Positions 45,234 to 54,698 of a stretch of DNA of 64,000 nucleotides are shown piece after piece. The notes below the pieces were generated by a model. The model worked only from the letters and a program-made list of their open reading frames with translations, was not told where the DNA came from and searched no databases. The position numbers were made by a program, and so were the translations under genes. The DNA is from Polaribacter tangerinus (GTDB lineage Bacteria; Bacteroidota; Bacteroidia; Flavobacteriales; Flavobacteriaceae), in assembly GCF_038024095.1 (NCBI RefSeq), contig NZ_CP150668.1, forward strand, positions 1,798,001 to 1,862,000, written 5' to 3'. The first letter of the stretch is position 1. The number at the start of each line of letters is the position of its first letter.

Positions 45234-48200
45234 ATGAAAAAAATAATTACCTATTTTATAAAATATCCAGTAGCTGTAAATGTAATGATTATAGCCTTTG
45301 TGGTATTAGGAACTGTTGGGGTTTTAAATATGAAATCTTCCTTTTTTCCATTGGTAGATTCGCAATTAATTAGAATTACATTGGCATATCCTGGTGCATC
45401 ACCAGCGGAAATGGAAGAAGGTGTTGTTTTAAAAATTGAAGATAATTTAAAAGGAATTGTAGGTGTAGAAAGAGTAACTTCTGTATCTCGAGAAAATTCT
45501 GCCAATGTAAATGTAGAGGTTGAAAAAGGTAAAAATATAGATGTTGTTTTATCTGATGTTAAGAACGCTGTAGATAGAGTGCCTTCTTTTCCTTCTGGTT
45601 TGGAACCGCCTGTTATTGCCAAAGTAGAAAATATAAGACCTACAATTAGTTTTACAATTAGTGGAGAAAATGTATCATTAAAAACCTTAAAGCAATATGC
45701 TAGAGGTGTAGAAAATGATATAAGAGGAATTGAAGGTATTTCTCAAGTGGTTATTTCTGGTTTTCCAGATGAAGAGATAGAAATAGCGCTACGAGAAAAC
45801 GATTTACGTGCATACAATTTATCGTTTACCGAAGTAGCAAATGCAATAAGAAATACCAATCTTTTAATTACTGGTGGTAATATAAAAACTGCAGAAGAAG
45901 ACTATTTAATTAGAGCTAATAACAGGTCTTATTATGGTGTAGAACTTCAAAATTTAATTGTAAGATCTCAGCAAAACGGAAATATAATTCGCCTAAAAGA
46001 TATTGCAGAAATTAGAGACACTTGGTCGGAAAATCCCGATAGGTTATTTTACAATGGCAATTTAGCTATCGATATTACAGTAAGTAATACCAATAATGAA
46101 GATTTAATTTCTTCTGCAGATAAAATTAAAGAATACATTTATAAGTACAACCAAAAGCAACAAAACGTTCAGCTACATGTTACCAGCGATAGAAGTATTA
46201 CTTTAAACGGAAGAACGCAATTATTAATTGAAAACGGTATTGTAGGTATTTTATTAGTATTGTTTTTTTTAGCATTATTTTTAAATTTAAGATTGGCAAT
46301 TTGGGTAGCATTTGGTTTACCAGTTGCATTTTTCGGAATGTTTATTTTTGCTGCCCAGTTCGATGTTACCATAAATGTTTTGTCTCTTTTTGGGATGATT
46401 ATAGTAATTGGTATTTTAGTTGATGACGGTATTGTTATTGGAGAAAATATATATCATCATTATTACGATTTAGGAAAATCAAAAATAAATGCAGCTATAG
46501 ATGGTACCATGGAAGTAATTCCACCTATAATTTCTGCTATTTTAACTACTATTATCGCGTTCTCTACTTTTTTCTTTGTAGATGGAAGGTTAGGAAGTTT
46601 TTTTGGAGAAGTATCTACAGTAGTATTGCTTACATTAACCGTTTCTTTAGTAGAAGCTTTGGTAATTTTACCCGCGCACATTGCACACTCAAAAGCTTTG
46701 GATAGAAAACGATTAGAAAATGGAGAGGTAAAGAATAAAGGAAAAATAGATGCTTTTTTCAGCAAAATTAATTCAGCTGCAGATGCATGGCTTACCAAAG
46801 TTAGAGACACGTATTATATCCCTTTTTTAAAATTTAGTTTAAAAAACAAAGTCTTTGCCTTTGCAATTCCTATTGCTATTATGGTTTTTAGTAAATTAGC
46901 CATGGATGCAGGAATTGTAAAAAGTGCTTTTTTTCCAAGAATTGCTAGTGATCAAATTCAGATTACTTTAAATATGCCCCAAGGGACAAATGAAAAAATT
47001 ACCGATTCTTTAATATCATTTATAGAAGAAAAAGTTTGGATTGCTAATGATACCTTTACCAAAAAACAAACTGGAAACATACCGGTTATAGAAAATTTAA
47101 TTAAAAGAATTGGGCCTGGAAGTGCAAATGCAAGTTTAACAGTAAACTTACTACCAGGTGAGTCTAGAGATTTTTCATCGCCAGAAATAACTAATTTTAT
47201 TAGTAATAAGGTTGGCAAAGTATATGGGGTAGAAAGTTTAATTTTTGGTTCTGGAGGTAATTTTGGTGGGAGTCCAATTGCTGTTTCTTTACTCGGAAAC
47301 AATATAAAAGAATTAAAAGCGGTTAAACAAGAATTAAAACAAGAATTAGAAAATAATCCGTTACTTAAAGATGTGGTAGATAATGACCCTGCCGGAATTA
47401 AAGAAGTAAAAATTACATTAAAAGACAAAGCTTATGTATTGGGCTTAAACCTACAGACAATTATGTCTCAAATTCGCTATGGCTTTTTTGGATTTCAAGC
47501 ACAACGTTTTCAGCGTGGTCAAGACGAAATAAAAGTTTGGGTTCGTTACGACAAAAAAGATAGGTCTTCTATAAATGATTTAGATGATATGCGAATAATT
47601 GCACCGAACGGCGCACGGGTTCCATTTTCTGAAATAGCAAGCTATACCATTGCTAGGGGAGACATAGCAATTAATCACCTAGAAGGAAAAAGAGAAATTC
47701 AAATATCTGCAGATTTAAAAGATGCTAAAGAAAGTAATACAGAAATTTTAGACGATATAAAAACTAGGATTTTACCAGAAATTTTATCGAAGTATCCAAC
47801 GGTAAAACCAATATATGAAGGTCAGAATAGAGAGCGTAATAAAACTACAGAATCGGTAAATTTAGTGGGGCCTATAATTTTATTACTCATTTACATTGTT
47901 ATTGCCTTTACTTTCCGTTCATACAGTCAGCCAATTTTATTAATTATCATGATTCCTTTTAGTATGATTGGTGTAATATGGGGGCATTATTTTCATAGTT
48001 TTCCAATTGGTATATTATCATTTTTAGGAATCATAGCATTAATTGGTATTATGGTAAACGATGGTTTGGTGTTAATTGGTAAGTTTAACAGTTATTTAAA
48101 AGAAGGAATGAAATTTAATGTAGCATTAATAGCGGCAGGACAATCTCGTTTTAGAGCTATTTTCTTAACCTCGTTAACTACTATTGCAGGGTTGGCTCCG

Positions 48201-48431
48201 TTAATGTTAGAAAAAAGTAGGCAAGCACAATTTTTAAAACCGATGGCTATTTCCATAGCATACGGTATAGGAATTGCAACGATTTTAACGTTGGTAATGT
48301 TACCACTATTATTGGCTGTTTCTAATAGTATTAAAGTAAAAGTTAAATGGTTAAAAACGGGCAATGCAGTTACTAAAGAAGAGGTGGAAAGAGCCATTAT
48401 AGAATCTAAATTCAATGAAGATGAAATATAA
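45234..48431 (+). CDS. RND efflux permease (HAE1-type)
   Basis: Inner-membrane proton-driven pump of 1065 residues with 12 expected spans. Evidence is the N-terminal PVAVNVMIIAFVVLGTVGV, the porter-domain YPGASPAEMEEGV, the proton-relay IGILVDDGIVIGENIY (span 4, paired Asp), and IALIGIMVNDGLVLIGKF in the second half. The last 17 bases overlap the outer-membrane gene. Drug or metabolite specificity is unknown. No TetR/MarR repressor adjoins the operon. Confidence 0.95.
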   Translation: MKKIITYFIKYPVAVNVMIIAFVVLGTVGVLNMKSSFFPLVDSQLIRITLAYPGASPAEMEEGVVLKIEDNLKGIVGVERVTSVSRENSANVNVEVEKGKNIDVVLSDVKNAVDRVPSFPSGLEPPVIAKVENIRPTISFTISGENVSLKTLKQYARGVENDIRGIEGISQVVISGFPDEEIEIALRENDLRAYNLSFTEVANAIRNTNLLITGGNIKTAEEDYLIRANNRSYYGVELQNLIVRSQQNGNIIRLKDIAEIRDTWSENPDRLFYNGNLAIDITVSNTNNEDLISSADKIKEYIYKYNQKQQNVQLHVTSDRSITLNGRTQLLIENGIVGILLVLFFLALFLNLRLAIWVAFGLPVAFFGMFIFAAQFDVTINVLSLFGMIIVIGILVDDGIVIGENIYHHYYDLGKSKINAAIDGTMEVIPPIISAILTTIIAFSTFFFVDGRLGSFFGEVSTVVLLTLTVSLVEALVILPAHIAHSKALDRKRLENGEVKNKGKIDAFFSKINSAADAWLTKVRDTYYIPFLKFSLKNKVFAFAIPIAIMVFSKLAMDAGIVKSAFFPRIASDQIQITLNMPQGTNEKITDSLISFIEEKVWIANDTFTKKQTGNIPVIENLIKRIGPGSANASLTVNLLPGESRDFSSPEITNFISNKVGKVYGVESLIFGSGGNFGGSPIAVSLLGNNIKELKAVKQELKQELENNPLLKDVVDNDPAGIKEVKITLKDKAYVLGLNLQTIMSQIRYGFFGFQAQRFQRGQDEIKVWVRYDKKDRSSINDLDDMRIIAPNGARVPFSEIASYTIARGDIAINHLEGKREIQISADLKDAKESNTEILDDIKTRILPEILSKYPTVKPIYEGQNRERNKTTESVNLVGPIILLLIYIVIAFTFRSYSQPILLIIMIPFSMIGVIWGHYFHSFPIGILSFLGIIALIGIMVNDGLVLIGKFNSYLKEGMKFNVALIAAGQSRFRAIFLTSLTTIAGLAPLMLEKSRQAQFLKPMAISIAYGIGIATILTLVMLPLLLAVSNSIKVKVKWLKTGNAVTKEEVERAIIESKFNEDEI

Positions 48432-49764
48432 TAATCAACTACTATTATTTTTACTGATTTTTACTTTTTTTTACGGATATTCTCAGCAAATTCTAACGAA
48501 AAAGGAAGCGTTAGAAATAGCTTTAGAAAATAACTTCGGAATAAAAATTGCTAATAATAATTTGGAAACTGCAAAAAATAATGCAAGTATCCTTAATGGA
48601 GGTTTTTTGCCAACGGCTACAATAAATTCTGGAGCAGATTATAGAACTAATAATCAAAAAATTGTATTTACAGATCCGCAAACAGGTAGCGATGCCGAAA
48701 GAGTGGGTAATGGGGTAATCACCAAAAATTACAACACCTCTGTAGCTTTAAATTACACTATTTTTGATGGAATGGGGAGAAAATATAATTATAAACAATT
48801 AAAAGAAACGTATAATTTAACAGCTATACAAGCTAGGCAAACAATAGAAAATACTTATTTACAACTTTTTACACTTTATTTTCAAATAGCACGACTTTCA
48901 GAGAATAAGTTAAATTTAGAACAAGCATTGGCTATTTCTAAAAGTAGGTTTAAAAGAGCAAAATATCAGTATGAATATGGACAAACCAATAAGTTAGAAA
49001 TGTTAAATGCTGCAGTAGATGTTAATAATGATAGCATAACTTTAATAGCTGCATCACAGCAATTAAGCAATGCAAAAAGAGGTTTAAATGTTGTTTTAGG
49101 AGTTGAAAAACCTGTTACTTATGAGGTAGAAACACAAGTTGATTTTAACGAGATGTTGGTGTTGCAAGACTTAGAAGAAAAAACAATGAAAAATAATAGT
49201 TTGTTAAAGCAAAATGAAAAAAATATTGCAATTAGCGAATTTAATATTAAAATTAACAAAGCAAACTATTTTCCAAGACTTAATTTTAATGCTTCTTATG
49301 GTTTAAATAGAACAGAAAATGAGAATTTGGTAAACCCTTTTGGGGCTCGATTAATTACCTCAAATGGTATCAACGCAGGTGTGTCTCTCTCTTGGAGTAT
49401 TTTTGATGGTGGCGGAACAAAAACAAGAGTAAAAAATGCAAAAATAGCCCTCGAAAATCAAGAGATTTTACTAGAACAGCAAAAGTTAACCATCAAAAAT
49501 AGCGTAAAAAATACCTGGAATAATTATAAAAATCAGCTATTTATTTTAAAAGCTCAAGAAACAAATGTAGCTACCGCAGCAAATAATTTTAAAAGAACTG
49601 AAGATCGTTATAACCTTGGCCAAGTTACTTCTATAGAGTTTAGGCAAGCACAAATTAATTTTATAAATGCTAAAACAGCGTTGAACAATGCTAAATTTGA
49701 TGCAAAACTTATAGAATTACAATTGTTGCAGTTAAGTGGAGATATTTTAAATGTTTCTTTTTAA
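48415..49764 (+). CDS. TolC-family outer-membrane channel
   Basis: Outer-membrane efflux protein of 449 residues with a signal peptide (LFLLIFTFFYGYSQ). Two homologous helical repeats carry the family's patterns LTKKEALEIALENNFGIKI (24-42) and YNLGQVTSIEFRQAQINFI (about 393-411). Together with the adaptor and permease it forms a complete tripartite efflux system. The stop overlaps the convergent histidine kinase stop by 4 bases. Confidence 0.93.
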   Translation: MKMKYNNQLLLFLLIFTFFYGYSQQILTKKEALEIALENNFGIKIANNNLETAKNNASILNGGFLPTATINSGADYRTNNQKIVFTDPQTGSDAERVGNGVITKNYNTSVALNYTIFDGMGRKYNYKQLKETYNLTAIQARQTIENTYLQLFTLYFQIARLSENKLNLEQALAISKSRFKRAKYQYEYGQTNKLEMLNAAVDVNNDSITLIAASQQLSNAKRGLNVVLGVEKPVTYEVETQVDFNEMLVLQDLEEKTMKNNSLLKQNEKNIAISEFNIKINKANYFPRLNFNASYGLNRTENENLVNPFGARLITSNGINAGVSLSWSIFDGGGTKTRVKNAKIALENQEILLEQQKLTIKNSVKNTWNNYKNQLFILKAQETNVATAANNFKRTEDRYNLGQVTSIEFRQAQINFINAKTALNNAKFDAKLIELQLLQLSGDILNVSF

Positions 49765-51107
49765 TTAGTCGAATCTAATTTTTTTCTAATAGTAAAATGA
49801 AAAGTTGTTCCTTTTCCTAGGTCGCTTTTTAACCAAATGGAGCCACCATAATGAGTAACAATTTTTTTAACTATAGATAAGCCGATTCCAGAAGAAGAAC
49901 TTGTATTTTCTAATTTGTTGAAAATTTTAAAAATATGTTCGAAATAATTGGTTTTTATACCAATACCATTATCTTTTATATAAAATTCGTAAAAATTTTC
50001 TTTTTCAATACAGCCAATACTAATTTCTCCTACTTTCTTGTCGATACTTTTAATGGCATTGCTCAGTAAATTTTGAAAAAGCTGTTTAAAGCGCCAGCTA
50101 TTTCCATACAAGTTAGGCAGTTCTTTTTGTATTTTTAAATTGATGTGATCTGGAACTAAAATGGTTTGTAAAATTTCTTCTAGTAAAGAATTGATGTCTA
50201 TAAATTGGTCTTGAATATTTAATTTATCTAAAGTAGAATAATCTAAAATTCCTTTAATTAAATAATCCATTTTTTCAACATTAAATAGTACAGAGTTTAA
50301 AGCATCAGTATCTTTTTTTGTTAAAGAATCCTTTCTGTCTTCTATGTACCAATGTATTAAAGTGTGAACATTTGTTAAAGGAGATCTTAAATCATGCGAT
50401 ACCACATGTGCATAATCATTTAGTTGTTCATTTTGTTGCGATAAATCTAATAAAAGCTTTTCTTGCTCCTTTTGTTGTTGTTGTATCTTGTCTTCATATT
50501 CTTTTCTCTGCCTAATATTTACCAACATATTAGCATAAACAGAAAGAATTTCTTGTTCGTTTTCGGTGTATTTATTTATTTTTTTTACAGAATCAAAACC
50601 AATAAAACCTATTAATTCATTGTTTTTAATTTTAGGAATTGTTATCAAACTTTTTACACCTTGTGGCTCTAATAATCCTCGTAGCCCTAATTCGCCGTCG
50701 TAAGGCAACTTGCTAACATCTTCTATATACAATGGCAAACCTTTTTGGTGTCTTTCTAGCCATTGCGGAATAAAATCGATCGGTATATTTTGTAAATTTT
50801 GAATTTCTGGCTCAATTCCTTCTACACACCATTCATAGGTGTTAGAAGTCGTATTGTCTTTAAAATTATATCTAAAAATGTAACTTCTGTCAGATTCAAC
50901 AAATCGTCCAATTTGTTCTAAAGATTCGTTAATTAATTTATCAATGTCAGACAAATCTGAATTAATATATTTAGTAGATATGTTAATTAATAGTTCTTGA
51001 AATCGTAACTGCCTTTGTATAATTTTATCCTTATCATGCTGTTGCATGTTATTTGTTAAAATAATTTCTTTAGGATTGTAAATACTGCCTTTATTCTTTT
51101 TTTTCAT
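49761..51107 (-). CDS. GAF-domain sensor histidine kinase
   Basis: Cytosolic sensor kinase of 448 residues without membrane spans. A GAF domain spans about 50-200 (SLEQIGRFVESDRSYIFR, KSLITIPKIKNNELIGFIGFD), then a short coiled coil (about 203-232). The phosphoacceptor is His238 in VVSHDLRSPLTN. The ATPase domain shows NLLSNAIK, KDNGIGI, SSGIGLSIVKKIV and GKGTTFHF. No receiver or response regulator gene is adjacent, so it is an orphan. The GAF domain may sense a small ligand or redox state (inference). Confidence 0.92.
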   Translation of the reverse strand: MKKKNKGSIYNPKEIILTNNMQQHDKDKIIQRQLRFQELLINISTKYINSDLSDIDKLINESLEQIGRFVESDRSYIFRYNFKDNTTSNTYEWCVEGIEPEIQNLQNIPIDFIPQWLERHQKGLPLYIEDVSKLPYDGELGLRGLLEPQGVKSLITIPKIKNNELIGFIGFDSVKKINKYTENEQEILSVYANMLVNIRQRKEYEDKIQQQQKEQEKLLLDLSQQNEQLNDYAHVVSHDLRSPLTNVHTLIHWYIEDRKDSLTKKDTDALNSVLFNVEKMDYLIKGILDYSTLDKLNIQDQFIDINSLLEEILQTILVPDHINLKIQKELPNLYGNSWRFKQLFQNLLSNAIKSIDKKVGEISIGCIEKENFYEFYIKDNGIGIKTNYFEHIFKIFNKLENTSSSSGIGLSIVKKIVTHYGGSIWLKSDLGKGTTFHFTIRKKLDSTN

Positions 51108-51166
51108 TATTTTAATGGAAAATTATACTTTATAGCTCTAGTTGAAATGCAATTTAAGAAAATTTA

Positions 51167-51196
51167 TGTAGATTGATAAAATCCAATCAATCTACA
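51167..51196. promoter_or_regulatory. Palindrome in the divergent kinase/DUF2721 region
   Basis: TGTAGATTGAT (51167-51177) and ATCAATCTACA (51186-51196) are perfect 11-bp arms with an 8-base gap. There is no T-run, so an operator is more likely than a terminator. A TAGTTTTG -7 box (51248-51255) faces the plus-strand genes 52 bases further on. Confidence 0.5.
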
Positions 51197-51282
51197 ATAC
51201 ACTTCAAGATTACAAATTTAGTGTAAAATAAAATTAAAATAATAGTTTAGTTTTGTTACAGATATTCTAACATCCCATAATT

Positions 51283-51666
51283 ATGAACGAATGGTACATT
51301 CCTATAACCATACTACCAGGCATTTGCCTACTTATTTTATCAACTTCTAATATCATGATCGATTTGAGTAGGGAAATAAAATCGCTAATCAACGAAAAAG
51401 AAAACACCTCGGTATTAATAGAGCGTAAATTAAAACAACTAAAATTAGTAAATAGAGCCATGGCATTTTTGTATTTATCTGTGGCGTTTTTTGTTATTTC
51501 TGCGCTAATTTCTGGTATAAGTAATCATGTAGATGCTCATTTTACAGGAAGTATTTACACCTTATTTAGCGGAATTCTAATGGCATTTTTAGCCATTATT
51601 AGTTTGATGCTGTACTCGTTTAGAGCCGTAAAACTTAGGCAAGACCAATATCATAATATCTGCTAA
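51283..51666 (+). CDS. DUF2721-like membrane protein
   Basis: A 127-residue protein with three hydrophobic spans (about 5-26, 63-84, 92-115) and a charged cytoplasmic loop after the first. The ILPGICLLILSTSNIMIDLSR opening and the spacing resemble DUF2721. Function unknown. The AraC regulator gene begins 21 bases later and is probably in the same transcript. Confidence 0.65.
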   Translation: MNEWYIPITILPGICLLILSTSNIMIDLSREIKSLINEKENTSVLIERKLKQLKLVNRAMAFLYLSVAFFVISALISGISNHVDAHFTGSIYTLFSGILMAFLAIISLMLYSFRAVKLRQDQYHNIC

Positions 51667-51687
51667 ATTTAAGTCTAAAAACTCCGC

Positions 51688-52515
51688 ATGAAATACAGTT
51701 ACACTGGTAATGATAATTCAACATTTGAACTAGTAGATACCTCAAGTATTCAGTATGCAACTGAGAGCAAAAAAGATGGTTTGTACAAAATTGTATGGAC
51801 CATGAACGATGAAATATCACTTGGGCTAGATGGTTACCGAGTGATGCTTAAAAAAAATCAACTGCTATTTGCCACACCACTCAACCACTTACAGTTACAA
51901 CTCGAGCATAAAAACGTGGTGGTGTATAGTTTCAATAGAGAGTTTTATTGTATTCGCGACCACGATGCCGAAGTAGCCTGCAACGGATTTTTATTTTTGG
52001 GTTCTTCAACTCCTATTGTGGTTACACTAACGCCCAACGAGCAGCAAAGTTTTGAATTATTGTACCAGTTTTTTATTGAAGAATTTGAAACGGTAGACCA
52101 TATTCAAGGCGAAATGTTGCTAGTATTGCTAAAACGATTGCTTATAAAGTCGGTTCGCATTGCTCGTAAAACACTACCAGTTGAAGATATGCCGCAACAA
52201 AAGTTGGACATCATTCGTAAATTCAACTTATTAGTAGAAATGCATTTTAGAGAAAAGCACAAAGTAAGCGATTATGCAAACTTGTTGCACCTAACGGCAA
52301 AATCTATCTCCAACCTTTTTTCGCGCTATTACAATACAACGCCACTAAAAATTATAAACGAACGTTTAATTTTAGAAAGTAAACGACTACTCGATTTTTC
52401 CGACAAAAATATCAATGAAATAGGGATTACTTTGGGCTTTGAGGAACTGTCTCATTTTTCTAAGTTTTTTAAAAAACACGTAGGAGTTTCTCCCTCAGAA
52501 TACAGATTGAAGTAA
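51688..52515 (+). CDS. AraC-family transcriptional regulator
   Basis: A 275-residue regulator. An N-terminal cupin-like sensing domain (about 1-110) is followed by a linker and a C-terminal pair of helix-turn-helix motifs (about 175-275), with SDYANLLHLTAKSISNLFSRYY and the family signature NEIGITLGFEELSHFSKFFKK...GVSPSEYR. Codon use looks somewhat richer in C and G than in the flanking core genes (impression only). The redox-repair operon lies just downstream, and two 18-bp direct repeats in the gap are likely targets. Confidence 0.92.
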   Translation: MKYSYTGNDNSTFELVDTSSIQYATESKKDGLYKIVWTMNDEISLGLDGYRVMLKKNQLLFATPLNHLQLQLEHKNVVVYSFNREFYCIRDHDAEVACNGFLFLGSSTPIVVTLTPNEQQSFELLYQFFIEEFETVDHIQGEMLLVLLKRLLIKSVRIARKTLPVEDMPQQKLDIIRKFNLLVEMHFREKHKVSDYANLLHLTAKSISNLFSRYYNTTPLKIINERLILESKRLLDFSDKNINEIGITLGFEELSHFSKFFKKHVGVSPSEYRLK

Positions 52516-52524
52516 AAACTCATT

Positions 52525-52542
52525 TTGAGTAAAATATATAAA
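52525..52542 (+). repeat. Direct repeat copy 1, candidate AraC-family binding site
   Basis: TTGAGTAAAATATATAAA starts 10 bases after the regulator gene ends. The identical 18-mer recurs at 52658-52675. Confidence 0.6.
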
Positions 52543-52657
52543 CACAAAGGTAAATTAAACAATAAAATACAATAGTATTTACTCTAATTTTGCATTACAA
52601 AAAGATACCAAATATCTATTTGTTTAAAATATATGAATAATATTTATTTAAAATGAA

Positions 52658-52675
52658 TTGAGTAAAATATATAAA
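52658..52675 (+). repeat. Direct repeat copy 2, candidate AraC-family binding site
   Basis: This is identical to 52525-52542, in the same orientation and 133 bases apart. It lies about 43 bases before a -7 box (TATCTTTG, 52718-52725) of the msrB operon, a typical position for an AraC-type activator. Confidence 0.6.
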
Positions 52676-52717
52676 TAGTTAGGATGAATTGATAATACAT
52701 AAACAACCCTCTTGAAG

Positions 52718-52725
52718 TATCTTTG
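52718..52725 (+). promoter_or_regulatory. Candidate -7 box of the msrB operon
   Basis: TATCTTTG matches TAnnTTTG and lies 41 bases before the msrB start. No standard -33 box is at 19-21 bases, which would suit an activator-dependent promoter. A second box, TAATTTTG, is at 52585-52592. Confidence 0.45.
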
Positions 52726-52766
52726 TAATATATAAAATAAGTTATAAACCCTAAAAAATAAAAGAG

Positions 52767-53213
52767 ATGTTAACCTGGAAAGATGTAATACGTTTTAGTG
52801 TAAATGGTAATCCAACTCCCGATCGAAGAGTTGAAAAAACCGAAGCAGAATGGAAAGAATTATTAACTCCAGAGCAGTTTCGAATTACGCGAAATAAAGG
52901 CACCGAAGCTGCCCACACAGGTGAGTTATGTAGCATTTACGAAGCTGGCAAATACAATTGTATTTGCTGCGATACGCCTTTGTTCGATTCTACGATTAAA
53001 TTTAACTCTGGTACCGGATGGCCAAGTTTTACGCAACCTATCAAAGAAAACGCTATTAAATACGAAAAAGATACTTCGTACGGAATGGTACGCGTAGAAG
53101 TGATGTGCAATACATGCGATGCTCATTTAGGACACGTTTTTCCTGACGGCCCAGAGCCAAGCGGATTGCGATACTGTATTAACTCCGCTTCTATGCAACT
53201 CGAAACTAAATAA
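52767..53213 (+). CDS. msrB: Peptide-methionine (R)-S-oxide reductase MsrB
   Basis: Repairs the R form of methionine sulfoxide in proteins. The four zinc cysteines sit in CICCDTPLF and VMCNTCDAH. GTGWPSF and the HLGHVFPDGPEPSGLRYCINSAS block contain the catalytic cysteine (RYCIN). No signal peptide is visible, so it is cytosolic. It heads a six-gene operon with msrA as fifth gene, so both stereoisomers are covered. Confidence 0.96.
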   Translation: MLTWKDVIRFSVNGNPTPDRRVEKTEAEWKELLTPEQFRITRNKGTEAAHTGELCSIYEAGKYNCICCDTPLFDSTIKFNSGTGWPSFTQPIKENAIKYEKDTSYGMVRVEVMCNTCDAHLGHVFPDGPEPSGLRYCINSASMQLETK

Positions 53214-53267
53214 AAATCATAATTTATATACTTTAAAAGTATATTATAAAGAAAGAAAGGAATTGCC

Positions 53268-53762
53268 ATGACTGCAATTACAAAAACAAAAGAAGAAAAA
53301 GTGTTTAAAGCACCTGAGTTTAATGTAAAAAATTGGGTAGATGCCCACGGAAACAAAACCGAACAAATACAATTGGCCGATTTTACAGGTAAATTTAAAG
53401 TGATCTATTGTTTTCAAAGTTGGTGCCCAGGTTGCCACAGCGCAGGTTTGCCCAGCTTACAAAAAATGGTACATGCACTTGGAGGAAACGACAAGGTTGT
53501 TTTTTTAGCGATACAAACGGTGTTTGAAGGACATGAAGCAAATACCTACGATAAAATGTTAGAAACACAAAAAAAATACGACTTAAAAATACCTTTTGGG
53601 CACGATGCTGGCGATGATGGAAAATCTCGATCTAATATCATGACCAACTACCAAACCGGAGGTACGCCATGGTTTATTTTTATTGATCAGTATGATAATG
53701 TAGTTTTTGCAGATTTTCATTTAAATGTAGATGCAGCCATTGAGGTATTAAAAAGTATTTAA
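53268..53762 (+). CDS. Thioredoxin-fold (TlpA/peroxiredoxin-like) protein
   Basis: A 164-residue thioredoxin-like protein with active site SWCPGCHSAGLP (Cys53, Cys56) and the fold's FKVIYCFQ strand before it. GGTPWFIFIDQYD near the end carries the cis-proline. No signal peptide is seen, so it is probably cytosolic despite TlpA-like looks. It may deliver electrons to the neighbouring methionine sulfoxide reductases (inferred from context). It is 54 bases after msrB and 3 bases before the next gene. Confidence 0.85.
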   Translation: MTAITKTKEEKVFKAPEFNVKNWVDAHGNKTEQIQLADFTGKFKVIYCFQSWCPGCHSAGLPSLQKMVHALGGNDKVVFLAIQTVFEGHEANTYDKMLETQKKYDLKIPFGHDAGDDGKSRSNIMTNYQTGGTPWFIFIDQYDNVVFADFHLNVDAAIEVLKSI

Positions 53763-53765
53763 ATA

Positions 53766-54299
53766 ATGGAAAATACAATACCCACAATAAAACTATACGG
53801 TGCAGATGGTTGCCATAAAACCCACTACTATAAGTTGGTATTGGACGATATTGGATTACCATATACATTTTTAGATGTAGAAGCAAACCAAGACCACGCA
53901 GAAGAGCTGCGTGGTTTATACGAAAACCGTAAACTTAATTTCCCTACCATTACAATAGGTGAAAAAAAGTTGCGCAACCCGTACAAAGAAGAAATAATTA
54001 AATGGATGAATAAATTAATACCTAGCAGATTGGAAATACAACACGAAAAAGAAAATAGCCGTTTTACATTAGATATCAACGGAGAAATAGCTAAAATTGA
54101 CTACCGCCTACGCGATGGGAAAATGTACTTGGAACACTCCGAAGTTCCACGAAATTTAAGAGGACAAGGCATAGGAAAAGTATTGGTAGAAAAAACTTTT
54201 GAAAAATTAACCGAAGAAAACTATAAAGCAGTCGCAGTTTGCTCCTACATAAGAGCTGTAAAAAACCGAAGCGAGCATTGGAAATCAATTATTGAATAA
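53766..54299 (+). CDS. Glutaredoxin-like domain fused to a GNAT (NATD1-like) domain
   Basis: Two domains in 177 residues. Residues 1-80 resemble glutaredoxin (TIKLYGADGCHKTHYYKLVLD, FLDVEAN, NFPTITIGEKKL), but the site is GCHKT: only the first cysteine (Cys15) remains, a monothiol form. Residues about 85-177 match the short N-acetyltransferase family known as NATD1/YjdJ (IDYRLRDGKMYLEHSEVP, RGQGIGKVLVEKTF, AVCSYIRAV). The second domain is too short for a full GNAT fold. The combination is unusual; function is not known. It is embedded in the msr operon. Confidence 0.75.
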   Translation: MENTIPTIKLYGADGCHKTHYYKLVLDDIGLPYTFLDVEANQDHAEELRGLYENRKLNFPTITIGEKKLRNPYKEEIIKWMNKLIPSRLEIQHEKENSRFTLDINGEIAKIDYRLRDGKMYLEHSEVPRNLRGQGIGKVLVEKTFEKLTEENYKAVAVCSYIRAVKNRSEHWKSIIE

Positions 54300-54381
54300 G
54301 TACTTTATTTGTTGTTGCTTTACAGCTGTTTTGATGTAAAAATTACTTTAAATTTGTGGTATAATTGAAAGGGAAAATATA

Positions 54382-54666
54382 ATGGAACAACAAAATAACA
54401 CAGCTAAAACTACTGGCAATAGTATAAGCACATATGTAAACAAAATTCCTACAGGCTATTCGGTAGGAAATTACCAAGGCAAAAAATATGGTATTAGTAA
54501 AACCATATTTAACAAAGGAAAATCAGTAAAATTGTATGGTGAAGAACTAGGCGGAAATAACTTTGTAAGTCTAAATTATTACCTTACCACAACAAAAGAA
54601 CTGTTGAAACCCTGTGAAATGCCTGCTCAAAAAGTAGTACATTTTTTAAAAAATGTGCAGTTATAA
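54382..54666 (+). CDS. Small conserved-looking protein of unknown function
   Basis: A 94-residue soluble protein with no signal peptide or membrane span. It has the pattern GYSVGNYQGKKYGISKTIFN..GKSVKLYGEELGG, predicted mainly beta, followed by a helical tail (KVVHFLKN). I do not recognise it. It has one cysteine (KPCEMP). Its position between the glutaredoxin fusion and msrA (32 bases upstream of it) argues for a role in the same repair system. Confidence 0.7.
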   Translation: MEQQNNTAKTTGNSISTYVNKIPTGYSVGNYQGKKYGISKTIFNKGKSVKLYGEELGGNNFVSLNYYLTTTKELLKPCEMPAQKVVHFLKNVQL

Positions 54667-54698
54667 ATTAAATTAATAACCTTTTAAAAAAAATAAAA

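Noticed and set aside
46463..46810. Open frames antisense to the RND permease (also 46958-47428 and 48092-48415)
   Set aside because: They mirror an intact 1065-residue pump, have no family resemblance and reflect codon bias of the sense strand.
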